Source of the DNA: Acidovorax temperans
GTDB taxonomy: Bacteria; Pseudomonadota; Gammaproteobacteria; Burkholderiales; Burkholderiaceae_C
Assembly (NCBI RefSeq): GCF_006716905.1
Contig: NZ_VFPV01000002.1
Span: 834,501-898,500, forward strand
Direction: 5' to 3'
DNA: 64,000 bases
Part shown: positions 1 to 10,234 of the stretch, piece by piece
Position numbering within the stretch: position 1 is the stretch's first letter
Layout: the number at the start of each line of letters is the position of its first letter
Made by a program: the position numbers and the translations under genes
Notes under the pieces: generated by a model
What the model was told of the DNA's origin: nothing
Seen by the model: the letters and a program-made list of their open reading frames with translations, nothing else
Databases searched by the model: none

Positions 1-43
1 GGATGTGAAAACTGGCACCGACCTGTGCTGGGGCGCCAAGTAG
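1..43 (+). CDS. 3' end of a gene, probably sugar ABC transporter substrate-binding protein
   Basis: The first 43 bases hold an open frame ending in TAG at 41-43 and encoding the tail VKTGTDLCWGAK. The tail alone identifies no family. Because a permease, ATPase, mutarotase and ROK regulator follow on the same strand, the usual partner here would be the periplasmic sugar-binding protein. That assignment is inferred from position only. Confidence 0.4.
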   Translation, partial: DVKTGTDLCWGAK

Positions 44-51
44 GAGCCGCT

Positions 52-149
52 CTCAAAACTCTTCTGGCGTCGTTGCTGCGTCTTGTCGTACTACCGTACT
101 GCCTGCGACGCAGCGCCTGGCCAGAACCGCTTCGCTGAGTTTTGCGAGC
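52..149. repeat. Long imperfect hairpin repeat between transporter genes
   Basis: Nested inverted repeats fold this spacer into one long stem. AAAACTC at 55-61 pairs with GAGTTTT at 137-143, TTCTGGC at 62-68 pairs with GCCAGAA at 120-126, and GCTGCGTC at 75-82 pairs with GACGCAGC at 107-114. It lies between the substrate-binding protein and the permease. A hairpin at this place could stabilise the upstream message and make binding protein exceed permease. That role is inferred. Confidence 0.6.
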
Positions 150-207
150 AGCTCTGAAAAAACGCCTTCTCTCTGAGAGTCATCTCATCCATCCGCACGG
201 AGCCGCC

Positions 208-1167
208 ATGTCCTCGACCGCTTCCAAACTACCGCCGCTGGCCACGCTGGGGCCGTTCATCGCGCTGATCCTGGCGTGCGCCTTTTTTGCCACGCAGAGC
301 GAGCGTTTTCTGTCCGCGCAGAACTTCGCGCTCATCCTGCAGCAGGTTATGGTGGTGGCGGTCATCGCCATTGGCCAGACGCTGGTCATTCTCACGGCGG
401 GCATTGATCTGTCGTGCGGCATGGTGATGGCGCTGGGCGGCATCGTGATGACCAAGATGGCGGCGGACTACGGCCTCTCGGCCCCGGTGGCCATTGCCTG
501 CGGCATGGCGGTGACCATGCTGTTCGGTCTGATTAACGGCCTGCTCGTCACCAAGATCAAGCTGCCGCCTTTCATCGTCACGCTGGGCACGCTCAACATC
601 GCGTTTGCCGCCACGCAGCTGTACTCGGGCGCGCAGACCATCACCGACATCCCTGCGGGCATGACCGCGCTGGGTAACACCTTCCAGCTGGGCCAGACCG
701 CCATCGTCTGGGGCGCGGTGCTGATGCTGGTGCTGTACCTCGTCACCTGGTTTGCGCTGCGCGAGACTGCACCCGGCCGCCATGTCTACGCCGTGGGCAA
801 CAGCCCCGAAGCCACGCGCCTCACCGGCATTGCCACCGACAAGGTGCTGCTGGGCGTGTATGTGCTGGCAGGCCTGTTCTACGGCATTGCGTCGCTGCTG
901 TCGGTGGCGCGCACCGGCGCAGGCGACCCGAACGCGGGCCAGACCGAAAACCTCGACGCCATCAGCGCTGTGGTGCTGGGCGGCACCAGCCTGTTTGGCG
1001 GGCGCGGTGTCATCCTGGGCACGCTGGTGGGGGCGCTGATTGTGGGCGTGTTCCGCAACGGGCTCACGCTCATGGGCGTGTCGTCGGTCTACCAGATCCT
1101 GGTCACCGGCATCCTCGTGATCCTGGCCGTGGCCACCGACCAACTCTCGCGCAAAGGAGTGCGTTGA
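208..1167 (+). CDS. Sugar ABC transporter permease, RbsC/FrcC type
   Basis: This 319-residue inner-membrane permease should form the channel of a CUT2-type sugar importer. Hydrophobic helices fill the whole length. The CUT2 landmarks are present: VILTAGIDLSCG near residue 75 and AISAVVLGGTSLFGGRG near residue 260. An upstream in-frame TTG at 142 exists, but it lies in the preceding hairpin repeat, so the ATG at 208 is preferred. The ATPase starts two bases after its stop, indicating a translationally linked operon. The substrate is unknown. The FucU/RbsD-type mutarotase two genes downstream suggests a pyranose such as fucose, ribose or a related sugar. Confidence 0.88.
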   Translation: MSSTASKLPPLATLGPFIALILACAFFATQSERFLSAQNFALILQQVMVVAVIAIGQTLVILTAGIDLSCGMVMALGGIVMTKMAADYGLSAPVAIACGMAVTMLFGLINGLLVTKIKLPPFIVTLGTLNIAFAATQLYSGAQTITDIPAGMTALGNTFQLGQTAIVWGAVLMLVLYLVTWFALRETAPGRHVYAVGNSPEATRLTGIATDKVLLGVYVLAGLFYGIASLLSVARTGAGDPNAGQTENLDAISAVVLGGTSLFGGRGVILGTLVGALIVGVFRNGLTLMGVSSVYQILVTGILVILAVATDQLSRKGVR

Positions 1168-1169
1168 CC

Positions 1170-1976
1170 ATGACCACTTCCACCCAGACTACGAACGTTC
1201 CGCTGGTCATGCAGGCCAAGGGTCTGGTCAAGCGCTACGGCCAAGTCACCGCACTCGATGGCGCCGACTTTGAGCTGCGCGCGGGCGAAATCCTGGCCGT
1301 GATCGGTGACAACGGTGCGGGCAAATCCAGCCTCATCAAGGCGCTGTCCGGCGCCACCGTGCCGGACGAAGGCGAGATCCTGCTCGACGGCCAGCGCATC
1401 CAGTTCAAGAGCCCCATCGAGGCGCGCCGTGCGGGCATCGAAACCGTGTACCAGGACCTGGCCGTGGCCCCCGCGATGACCATTGCCGAGAACCTGTTCC
1501 TGGGCCGCGAGCTGCGTCGCCCGGGCCTCTTGGGCACTGCACTGCGCATGCTCGACAAAAAGAAAATGCTCGAAGAAAGCGTGGCCCGCATGGCCGAGCT
1601 GAAGGTGGGCATCCGCTCCATGACGCAGGCGGTGGAGACCCTGTCGGGCGGCCAGCGCCAGTGCGTGGCCGTGGCGCGTGCAGCAGCGTTTGCGCGCCAC
1701 GTGGTCATCATGGACGAGCCCACTGCCGCCCTGGGTGTGAAGGAGGGCAACATGGTGCTGGAGCTCATCCGCCGCGTGCGCGACAAGGGCCTGCCCGTCA
1801 TCCTCATCAGCCACAACATGCCCCATGTGTTCGAGATTGCCGACCGCATCCACATCGCCCGCCTGGGCAAACGCGCTGCGGTGGTCAACCCGAAAAAAAT
1901 CAGCATGAGCGACACCGTGGCGGTGATGACGGGGGCCATGGCCGCGTCCGATCTGCCCGCCGAATGCCTTGCCTGA
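1170..1976 (+). CDS. Sugar ABC transporter ATP-binding protein, single-domain
   Basis: This 268-residue cytoplasmic ATPase powers the permease encoded just upstream. Walker A is GDNGAGKSS, the signature is TLSGGQRQ, Walker B is VVIMDEPTAAL and the switch histidine is in LISHNM. It has one nucleotide-binding domain, like FrcA. The RbsA/XylG type has two domains of about 500 residues in total, so two copies should assemble here. The ATG at 1170 is chosen because AAGGAG lies about 12 bases upstream. An in-frame TTG at 1164 overlaps the permease stop. Confidence 0.9.
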   Translation: MTTSTQTTNVPLVMQAKGLVKRYGQVTALDGADFELRAGEILAVIGDNGAGKSSLIKALSGATVPDEGEILLDGQRIQFKSPIEARRAGIETVYQDLAVAPAMTIAENLFLGRELRRPGLLGTALRMLDKKKMLEESVARMAELKVGIRSMTQAVETLSGGQRQCVAVARAAAFARHVVIMDEPTAALGVKEGNMVLELIRRVRDKGLPVILISHNMPHVFEIADRIHIARLGKRAAVVNPKKISMSDTVAVMTGAMAASDLPAECLA

Positions 1977-1985
1977 AACGCCCCC

Positions 1986-2438
1986 ATGCTGAAGAACATT
2001 GATCCCCTGCTGACCCCCGACCTGCTCAAGGTGCTGGCCGAGATGGGCCACGACGACGCCATCGTGCTGGCCGACGCCAACTTCACCGCCATGAGCCTGG
2101 GCGCAGGCAAGCCCGTGCTGCGCCTGCCCGGCATTGGCATGGCGCGCGCCGTGCAGGCCGTGGCCAGCGTGTTGCCCCTGGCGCAAGATGTGCCGCACCC
2201 CGTGGCCTACATGCAGGTGGGCGGCACCGAGGCGCCGTACCGCTCGGCCCTGCAGCGCGAGGCGCTGGCCGTGCTGGCACGCGAGGGTGTGGCTGGCGAG
2301 CAGGCTGAGGGCGTGGAGCGCTTTGCCTTCTACGAGCGTGTCAAGAAAGCCTACGCCATTGTGGTGACGGGCGAGCTGCAACCCTTTGGCAACTTCCTGC
2401 TGCGCAAGGGCGTCATCGGCGAAACTCTGCGGGATTGA
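1986..2438 (+). CDS. RbsD/FucU family sugar mutarotase
   Basis: This 150-residue protein belongs to the RbsD/FucU family, which interconverts anomers of imported sugars so that the next kinase or isomerase can use them. The family core GHDDAIVLADANF is at residues 22-34, with the conserved His and Asp. The C-terminal YAIVVTGELQPFGNFLLRKG matches the FucU active-site region better than RbsD. It starts 9 bases after the ATPase gene and closes the transport operon. No catabolic kinase or dehydrogenase gene is visible nearby, so the sugar cannot be named. Confidence 0.85.
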   Translation: MLKNIDPLLTPDLLKVLAEMGHDDAIVLADANFTAMSLGAGKPVLRLPGIGMARAVQAVASVLPLAQDVPHPVAYMQVGGTEAPYRSALQREALAVLAREGVAGEQAEGVERFAFYERVKKAYAIVVTGELQPFGNFLLRKGVIGETLRD

Positions 2439-2464
2439 TCGGGCTCGTGTTCAATCACCGGAAA

Positions 2465-2548
2465 CCGTTCGGGCTGAGCCCTTCGACAGGCTCAGGACAG
2501 GCTTGTTGAAGCCCTGCGCGGCGCTTCGACAGGCTCAGCGTGAACGGT
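2465..2548. repeat. Extragenic palindromic repeat (TTCGACAGGCTCAG type)
   Basis: The spacer carries GGGCTGAGCCCTTCGACAGG and, inverted further on, CGCTTCGACAGGCTCAGCG. The outer arms CCGTTC and GAACGG can pair. A related copy sits at 3891-3952, so this is a dispersed repeat and not a site specific to one gene. Confidence 0.7.
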
Positions 2549-2573
2549 TTTGTATTTTCGAAGGCCACTTGGT

Positions 2574-3842
2574 ATGAACCTCCCGCCCGCCATGCTGGAA
2601 ACTGACCCATCCCCACCACCCGTAGACTTGGGCGAACCTCCCAGCAACGGCCCGGCCCTGCTGCGCCAGCGCGGCTCCAACCACGTAGGGCTGCGCCAGT
2701 TCAACGAGCGCGTGGTGTTGCAGGCTCTGCGCACCCACGGCAGCCTGGCCAAGGCCGAGATGGCGCGCGTCACGGGCCTCACGGCGCAGACCATTGGCCT
2801 CATCACCGCACGGCTGGACGAAGACCAACTGCTGCGCCGCGAAGCCCCGGTGCGTGGCCGCGTGGGCCAGCCCTCGGTGCCCATTGGCCTGAACCCCGAC
2901 GGCGCCTTTGCCATCGGCATCAAGATTGGCCGGCGCAGTGCCGACTGGCTGCTGGTGGACTTCACCGGCCATGTGCGTGAGCGCGTGGTGCTCGACTACG
3001 CCTTCCCCGACATCGACGTGCTGCTGCCCGCCATCCGCACACACCTGAACCAGCTGCTCGACGGCCTGGGCCCGCTGCGCTCGCGCGTGGTGGGGGTGGG
3101 TGTGGCGGCACCGTTTCAGCTGGGTGGCTGGCATCGCATGCTGGGGCTGACCGAGGCGCAGTCCGAGGCCTGGAACAACATCGACCTGGCCGAGCAGGTG
3201 CAGCAGATGACCGAGCTGCCCGTGAGCTTTGCCAAAGACACCTCGGCCGCCTGCGTGGCCGAACTGCTGCAAGGCCGCGGGCGCGACATCCCCAGCTTTC
3301 TGTACCTGTTCATGGACACCTTTGTGGGTGGCGGGCTGGTCATCAACTCGCACCTGCACCGCGGCCTGCATGGCAATGCGGGCGCGGTGGCCTCGCTGCC
3401 GCTGGCACCGGCCCAGCCGGGGCAGGCCCCTGCGCAGCTCATCAGCCAGGCATCCCTGTGGGAGCTGGAGCAGCGCTTTTGCGAACATGGCCTCGACCCC
3501 ATGGCCGCCTACGACAAGCGCGTGCTGCAGGCACCGTGGCTGGAACACAGCCGTGCCTGGATCGCCCATGCTGCGCGGGCGCTGGCGCATTGCGTGGTGT
3601 CTGGCGCAGCCTTTCTGGACCTTGATGCCGTAGTGCTTGACGGCGCCGCAGCCCCCGAGCTGCTGCAGGCCTTGTGCGAAGGCGTGCGCCAGTCGCTGGC
3701 CGACTACAACTGGGAAGGCCTGCACCAGCCACCGCGCCTGGAGCTGGGCAGCATCGGCTCAGACGCCCGGGCCCTGGGCGGAGCGCTGCTGCCGCTGCAC
3801 GCCTGCTTTGCGCCAGACCATGAGATTTTTCTCAAGGCGTGA
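2574..3842 (+). CDS. ROK family transcriptional regulator
   Basis: This is a 422-residue DNA-binding sugar sensor. The N-terminal winged helix covers about residues 25-85, from the stretch GLRQFNERVVLQALRTHGSL through TAQTIGLITARLDED. A ROK/actin-like sugar-binding domain follows, with DTSAACVAELLQG and the LHGNAGAVASL segment. The zinc-binding CxCGxxGC motif usual after that segment is missing. The start at 2574 is the first ATG; an upstream TTG lies in the repeat. Position suggests it represses the upstream transporter operon in response to the imported sugar. That target is inferred. Confidence 0.85.
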   Translation: MNLPPAMLETDPSPPPVDLGEPPSNGPALLRQRGSNHVGLRQFNERVVLQALRTHGSLAKAEMARVTGLTAQTIGLITARLDEDQLLRREAPVRGRVGQPSVPIGLNPDGAFAIGIKIGRRSADWLLVDFTGHVRERVVLDYAFPDIDVLLPAIRTHLNQLLDGLGPLRSRVVGVGVAAPFQLGGWHRMLGLTEAQSEAWNNIDLAEQVQQMTELPVSFAKDTSAACVAELLQGRGRDIPSFLYLFMDTFVGGGLVINSHLHRGLHGNAGAVASLPLAPAQPGQAPAQLISQASLWELEQRFCEHGLDPMAAYDKRVLQAPWLEHSRAWIAHAARALAHCVVSGAAFLDLDAVVLDGAAAPELLQALCEGVRQSLADYNWEGLHQPPRLELGSIGSDARALGGALLPLHACFAPDHEIFLKA

Positions 3843-3890
3843 TGCCCGCGCAGCACGATCATGGACTCGACCTCTTTGAACTTGAAATAT

Positions 3891-3952
3891 CCGTTCGGGT
3901 TGAGCCTGTCGAAACCCTGCACGGCTTTGGACTCTGCGCTCAGTGAGCGGTT
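3891..3952. repeat. Extragenic palindromic repeat, second copy
   Basis: CCGTTCGGGTTGAGCCTGTC at 3891 and CTGCGCTCAGTGAGCGG near 3932 repeat the motif seen at 2465-2548, with a few changes. The copy lies in the ROK-to-HAD spacer, where no gene is seen. Confidence 0.6.
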
Positions 3953-3976
3953 CAAGCAGGCCCAGGCCGGATCAAT

Positions 3977-4020
3977 AGTGTTGATTTGCTATTGAATCAA
4001 TAGCTGCTTGCGCTTGATTG
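3977..4020. repeat. Dispersed AT-core hairpin repeat, copy 1
   Basis: The core TTTGCTATTGAATCAATAGC at 3985-4004 folds on itself and is followed by TGCTTGCGCTTGATT. The same core-plus-GCGCTT layout recurs near 8.3, 25.2, 29.1, 32.4, 35.7 and 60.6 kb. Confidence 0.7.
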
Positions 4021-4083
4021 GCGGGAGATGCAGCCTGTTTTTGCATGAGATGCATGTCCCTCATCTGCTGCGAGGGGCACTGA

Positions 4084-4885
4084 TTAACGGTTTGCCAGGA
4101 TGGCCTGCACCAATTCAGCAAACCCTGCGCCGCGCTCGCCCTGCGTCACATAGCGCGGCAGGTGCTGCAACTGCGGCACAAAGCGCGCCACATTGGCCAC
4201 ACCCACGCTGTGCGCGAAGTGCTGGAACATCAACTGGTCGTTGGTCGAATCGCCTACATACACCCAGCGGTTCATTTCTGCATCGAGATCCCGGCCCCAC
4301 AACTCGCGCACGATCCACCGCGCGCCTTCGAGCTTGTTGTGCGCGCCAAACCAGCCATTGATGTGGATGCTGCTCACCGTGGCATTCATGCCCGCCGCCC
4401 GCATGATGCGCACCGCCTCGTCAATGCCCTGCTGGGGCAGGTGCGTGAACTCGCTGTGGTCGATGGCGATGTCTGTCTCGCGCCCCGGCGAGTCGGTGGC
4501 ACGGCGCGCGCCGGGCACTTCGCGCTCAATCTGTGCAAGCACTTCCTGCATGCGGGCGTAGTTTCGCTGGCGGGTGGTTTCGTCCTGCTGGTAACGCTTG
4601 ACCAGCCTTTGGCCGGGCAGTGGCTGCAGCGCCACCGCACCGTTCTCCGCCACGATGGCATCCACCGGCCAGCTGCCCGCAAAGGGCTCGCTCCAGCCCA
4701 CGGGCCGGCCAGTGATGGCGGCCACGTGCAGCCCAGCTGCCTTGAGCTTGCCCAGTGCTTCCAGCGCATCGGAAGTGATGGCGCCGTCGGTGGTGAGGGT
4801 GTCGTCGATGTCGGTCATGACGCCCAACAAGGGGCGTTGATGAAAAAGATCGCTCGTGAGTGGATGCATGGCTACCGACCCAAGC

Positions 4886-4896
<11 letters not shown>
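4084..4896 (-). CDS. HAD-IIB family sugar-phosphate phosphatase
   Basis: This is a 270-residue cytosolic HAD hydrolase of the IIB/Cof class. Motif I, VMTDIDDTLTTDG, supplies the nucleophile and acid Asp residues at about 27 and 29. AAITGRP is motif II, and YVGDSTND near the C terminus is motif IV. The cap lies between motifs II and III. Family members remove phosphate from sugar phosphates such as mannosyl-3-phosphoglycerate or sucrose-6-phosphate; the substrate here cannot be told. The ATG at 4896 overlaps the prfC stop by 11 bases. An internal ATG at 4869 is an equally possible start. The gene is probably co-transcribed with prfC. Confidence 0.8.
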
Positions 4897-6526
<1,630 letters not shown>

Positions 6527-6657
6527 ATGGGTGGGCAGGCGCGACAGGCGCCGCGCTGCGGGTTCAGAGGGTGCGCAGCCCCTGTGGAGCGCGGTGGCGC
6601 GGGGGCTTTTGGTTGGCGATTTTACCCAGTGGGCTTGGAGGCTGAAGTGGCACGCGA

Positions 6658-6686
6658 GACGCCTGCATGGTGACTGCTTTTATAAT
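6658..6686 (+). promoter_or_regulatory. Predicted promoter of riboswitch-ahcY
   Basis: A perfect TATAAT at 6681-6686 lies 8 bases before the riboswitch P1 stem, so transcription would begin at or just before the aptamer. The -35 region, about GACGCC at 6658-6663, is weak. Confidence 0.6.
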
Positions 6687-6693
6687 CCGCACT

Positions 6694-6768
6694 TCCGAGG
6701 AGCGTTGCAGCGCCCCCTGCCATCTGCGGGGCGTGAGGCTCGGAGTCATCAAGCAACGACGCTCATCC
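6694..6768 (+). ncRNA. SAH riboswitch (S-adenosylhomocysteine aptamer)
   Basis: TCCGAG at 6694-6699 pairs with CTCGGA at 6739-6744 to form P1. GCGCCCC pairs with the downstream GGGGCGT for P2. The conserved GGAGCGTTGC at 6699-6708 pairs with GCAACGACGCTC near 6753-6764 to make the pseudoknot. This arrangement and its position before ahcY match the known SAH riboswitch class, which turns on SAH hydrolase when SAH accumulates. A 66-base spacer follows before the ahcY start. Confidence 0.92.
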
Positions 6769-6834
6769 ACTTTTCGTGTGGTGAGTTGCATCTTCCCCGT
6801 CAAGTGGCTTTTCAAACCTGCTTTGGAGCACACC

Positions 6835-8271
6835 ATGAACGCACGCGTCAACGCCCCCGTCAACACCGACTGCATCATTGCCGACATCGGCCTGGCCGAA
6901 TGGGGCCGCAAGGAAATCCGCATCGCTGAAACCGAGATGCCCGGCCTGATGGCCATCCGCGAGGAATTCGCGGCCAAGCAGCCCTTGAAGGGCGCGCGCA
7001 TCACCGGTTCGCTGCACATGACCATCCAGACGGCTGTGCTGATCGAAACCCTGCAGGCCCTGGGCGCGCAGGTGCGCTGGGCTTCCTGCAACATCTTCTC
7101 TACGCAAGACCACGCTGCCGCTGCCATTGCCGCCACGGGCACTCCCGTGTTCGCGGTAAAGGGCGAGACACTGGTGGATTACTGGGATTACACCCACCGC
7201 ATTTTTGACTTTGGCCCTGCAGGCACCGAAGGCGAAGGCCCCAACCTGATTCTGGACGACGGCGGTGACGCCACGCTGCTGATGCACCTGGGCAAGCAGG
7301 CCGAAAAGGACCAAAGCGTGCTGGCCAACCCTGGCAGCGAAGAAGAGCGCATTTTGTTTGCCGCCATCAAGGCCAAGCTGGCGGTGGACCCCACTTGGTA
7401 CAGCCGCAAGAGCGCACAAATCATCGGTGTGACGGAAGAAACCACCACCGGCGTGCAACGCTTGAAGGAAATGTCTGCCAAGGGCAGCCTGATGTTCCGC
7501 GCGATCAACGTGAACGACTCGGTGACCAAGAGCAAGTTCGACAACCTGTACGGCTGCCGCGAATCGCTGGTGGATGGCATCAAGCGCGCTACCGACGTGA
7601 TGATTGCTGGCAAGGTGGCCGTGGTTGCGGGCTACGGCGATGTGGGCAAGGGCTCGGCCCAGGCCTTGCGCGCCCTGAGCGCCCAGGTGTGGGTGACCGA
7701 GATTGACCCCATCAACGCCCTGCAGGCCGCCATGGAAGGCTATCGTGTAGTGACCATGGAATATGCCGCCGACAAGGCCGACATCTTCGTGACCACCACC
7801 GGCAACCGCGACGTGATCACGTTCGAGCACATGAAGGCCATGAAGGACCAGTCCATCGTCTGCAACATCGGTCACTTCGACAACGAAATCCAGGTCGCCA
7901 AGCTCGAAGAGCACTGCCAGTGGGAAGAAATCAAGCCCCAGGTGGACCATGTGATCTTCCCTGACGGCAAGCGCATCATTCTGCTGGCCAAGGGCCGCCT
8001 GGTGAACCTGGGCTGCGGCACGGGTCACCCCAGCTTTGTGATGTCTTCCAGCTTTGCCAACCAGACGATTGCCCAGATCGAGCTGTTCACGCACAGCGAC
8101 TTCTATGAAAACGGCAAGGTCTACGTGCTGCCCAAGCACCTGGATGAAAAGGTCGCACGCCTGCACCTGAAGAAGGTGGGCGCGATGTTGTCGGAGCTGA
8201 CAGACGAGCAAGCCGCCTACATCGGCGTGCCCAAGCAAGGCCCTTACAAGCCAGATACCTACCGCTACTAA
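6835..8271 (+). CDS. ahcY: Adenosylhomocysteinase
   Basis: This 478-residue cytosolic enzyme hydrolyses S-adenosylhomocysteine to homocysteine and adenosine, clearing the by-product of methyl transfer. [16 protein letters not shown] is near residue 58, and [20 protein letters not shown] binds substrate. The NAD Rossmann motif is [18 protein letters not shown]. The C-terminal KPDTYRY is the family end. The start is ATG 6835; open frame further upstream runs through the riboswitch and is not coding. metF lies downstream, so the methyl cycle genes are grouped. Confidence 0.98.
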   Translation: MNARVNAPVNTDCIIADIGLAEWGRKEIRIAETEMPGLMAIREEFAAKQPLKGARITGSLHMTIQTAVLIETLQALGAQVRWASCNIFSTQDHAAAAIAATGTPVFAVKGETLVDYWDYTHRIFDFGPAGTEGEGPNLILDDGGDATLLMHLGKQAEKDQSVLANPGSEEERILFAAIKAKLAVDPTWYSRKSAQIIGVTEETTTGVQRLKEMSAKGSLMFRAINVNDSVTKSKFDNLYGCRESLVDGIKRATDVMIAGKVAVVAGYGDVGKGSAQALRALSAQVWVTEIDPINALQAAMEGYRVVTMEYAADKADIFVTTTGNRDVITFEHMKAMKDQSIVCNIGHFDNEIQVAKLEEHCQWEEIKPQVDHVIFPDGKRIILLAKGRLVNLGCGTGHPSFVMSSSFANQTIAQIELFTHSDFYENGKVYVLPKHLDEKVARLHLKKVGAMLSELTDEQAAYIGVPKQGPYKPDTYRY

Positions 8272-8294
8272 GCCCTGGCGATAGAGGTTGAATG

Positions 8295-8355
8295 CTCCTG
8301 ATTTAGGAGCTGCTAGCACTTACTGGGTAAGCGCTAGCACCTGTTTTTATTCAAA
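8295..8355. repeat. Dispersed hairpin repeat, copy 2; possible terminator
   Basis: CTCCTGATTTAGGAG folds into a short stem. GCTAGCACTTAC at 8311-8322 pairs with GTAAGCGCTAGC at 8327-8338 and is followed by ACCTGTTTTTATTC. It is a member of the GCGCTT repeat family and could also end ahcY transcription, given the T run. Confidence 0.6.
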
Positions 8356-8382
8356 TTTCCGTCAGATGACGAGAGAGTACGC

Positions 8383-9384
8383 ATGCGCGCAGATGTTTTT
8401 TTGGTGGAAGGCGGCCATGCCGCTACGCGCTCACAGGCGCAACGCCTGATCGCCTCGGGGGTGGAGTGGCGGCTGACGCCGCTGTCTGCCTGGAACAAGG
8501 TGGTCAAGAACGGCGATGACATTCCACCCATGGCAGAGGTGCGCTTGCTCGACGATGCCGAGGCGAAATACATCTCGCGTGGCGGGCTCAAGCTCGAAGG
8601 CGCCCTCAAGGCGACGGGGCTGGTGGTCAAAGGCTTGCGCTGCCTTGATGTGGGGCAGAGCACCGGCGGCTTCACCGACTGCTTGCTGCAGCACGGCGCT
8701 GCCCAGGTCATTGGTGTGGACGTGGGCCACGGCCAGTTGCACGAGCGCTTGCGCGATGACCCGCGCGTGGTGGGCGTGGAAGGCCTGAATGCACGGGCGA
8801 TGACTGCCGAGTCCCTCCTGGAAGGCTGCGAAGTGGCCTTGTCTGAAGAAGAGGTGCAGGACGAAGAGGACAACGAAACCCAGCCCGTGGCTCCCTACAG
8901 CTGGATGCGCAACGGCGGGCTGGTGGATGAAGAGTACGACGACAGCGACGACGCCAAGGAGCAGGACGTGGAAGCCTTCAAGGCCGAGCGCGCAGCCAAG
9001 GCCAAGGCGCGTGCTGAGGGCTCTTTGCCCGTGGTGCGCCGTCGCAAGCCGGGGCGTGAGGAGGTGAACATCACGCCTGTGTTCGATGTGATCACGGGCG
9101 ATTTGTCGTTCATCTCGCTGACACTGGTGCTGCCTGCGCTGGTGCCGCTGTTGGCCCCTCAGGGCCGGCTGCTCATGCTGGTCAAGCCGCAGTTTGAGTT
9201 GCAGCCCGGCCAGGTCGGCAAGGGCGGCATTGTGCGCGACGAAGCGCTGTACCCCGTGGTGGAAAAGCGCATCCGCGATTGCTGCGCCGAGGTGGGCCTG
9301 GACGTGTTGTCGTGGATCGACAGCCCCATTCAGGGCGGCGACGGCAACCGGGAATTCTTTATTGACGCAAGGAGGGCTGCATGA
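8383..9384 (+). CDS. TlyA/hemolysin A family rRNA 2'-O-methyltransferase
   Basis: The protein has an N-terminal S4 RNA-binding domain (residues 1-60) and an FtsJ-like Rossmann methyltransferase domain. Members methylate rRNA ribose with S-adenosylmethionine. The SAM motif is CLDVGQSTGGFTDCLLQHGA near residue 87; GDLSFISL and MLVKPQFEL are further family motifs. At 333 residues it is longer than the usual 240-280. The extra length is an acidic then basic insert at about residues 147-220 (EEVQDEEDNE and AAKAKARAEG), placed inside the methyltransferase domain. metF starts within its last bases. Confidence 0.85.
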   Translation: MRADVFLVEGGHAATRSQAQRLIASGVEWRLTPLSAWNKVVKNGDDIPPMAEVRLLDDAEAKYISRGGLKLEGALKATGLVVKGLRCLDVGQSTGGFTDCLLQHGAAQVIGVDVGHGQLHERLRDDPRVVGVEGLNARAMTAESLLEGCEVALSEEEVQDEEDNETQPVAPYSWMRNGGLVDEEYDDSDDAKEQDVEAFKAERAAKAKARAEGSLPVVRRRKPGREEVNITPVFDVITGDLSFISLTLVLPALVPLLAPQGRLLMLVKPQFELQPGQVGKGGIVRDEALYPVVEKRIRDCCAEVGLDVLSWIDSPIQGGDGNREFFIDARRAA

Positions 9385-10232
9385 ACGCTGCCAAGACCGA
9401 AGCCACCGGTTTCCCGGTGAGCCTGGAATTCTTTCCGCCAAAAACCGAAGAGGGCGCGGTCAAGCTGCGTACCGTGCGCCAGCAGCTGTATGCCCTGCAT
9501 CCAGAGTTTTGTTCCGTGACCTATGGGGCGGGTGGCTCCACGCAAGAGGGCACCTTCACCACGGTGAAAGAGATCCTTTCGGAAGGCGTCAGCGCGGCCT
9601 CCCATTTTTCGTGCATTGGCGCCACGCGGCAGTCGGTACGTGAACAGTTGGCTGTGCTCAAGGGCATGGGTGTGCGGCGGCTGGTCGCTTTGCGGGGCGA
9701 CTTGCCCAGCGGCTATGGCGCGGGCGGCGAGTTTCAGTACGCCAGCGACCTGGTGGCCTTCATCCGCGAAGAAACGGGGCGGGACTTCCACATCGAGGTC
9801 GCCGCCTACCCCGAGGTGCATCCGCAAGCCCGCTCGCCCGAGGCTGACCTCAAGGCCTATGTGGCCAAGGTGCGTGCGGGTGCTGATGCCGCCATTACCC
9901 AGTATTTCTACAACAGCGATGCGTACTTCCGCTTTGTGGAGGACACGTACAAGCTGGGTGCAGACATTCCCGTCGTGCCTGGCATCATGCCCATCTCCAG
10001 CTCTACGCAGCTGATGCGTTTTTCGGATGCCTGTGGCGCCGAGATTCCGCGCTGGATCCGGCTGCGCCTGCAGGCGTTTGGCGACGATACCGCCAGCATC
10101 AAGGCGTTTGGCCTGGACGTGGTGACCGATCTGTGCGACCAGTTGCGCAGCGCCGGGGTGCCCGCCTTGCACTTCTACACCATGAACCAGAGCGCGGCCA
10201 CGCTGGAGATTTGTCGCCGACTGGAGCTGTAA
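9381..10232 (+). CDS. metF: 5,10-methylenetetrahydrofolate reductase
   Basis: This FAD enzyme reduces methylene-THF to methyl-THF, the methyl donor for methionine synthesis. The 283 residues match the bacterial TIM-barrel form. [12 protein letters not shown] near residue 14 and [13 protein letters not shown] are family signatures, and [11 protein letters not shown] and [10 protein letters not shown] follow. The ATG overlaps the tlyA stop as ATGA, so the two are translationally coupled. With ahcY just upstream, the genes cover two steps of the methionine/SAM cycle. Confidence 0.97.
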   Translation: MNAAKTEATGFPVSLEFFPPKTEEGAVKLRTVRQQLYALHPEFCSVTYGAGGSTQEGTFTTVKEILSEGVSAASHFSCIGATRQSVREQLAVLKGMGVRRLVALRGDLPSGYGAGGEFQYASDLVAFIREETGRDFHIEVAAYPEVHPQARSPEADLKAYVAKVRAGADAAITQYFYNSDAYFRFVEDTYKLGADIPVVPGIMPISSSTQLMRFSDACGAEIPRWIRLRLQAFGDDTASIKAFGLDVVTDLCDQLRSAGVPALHFYTMNQSAATLEICRRLEL

Positions 10233-10234
10233 AC

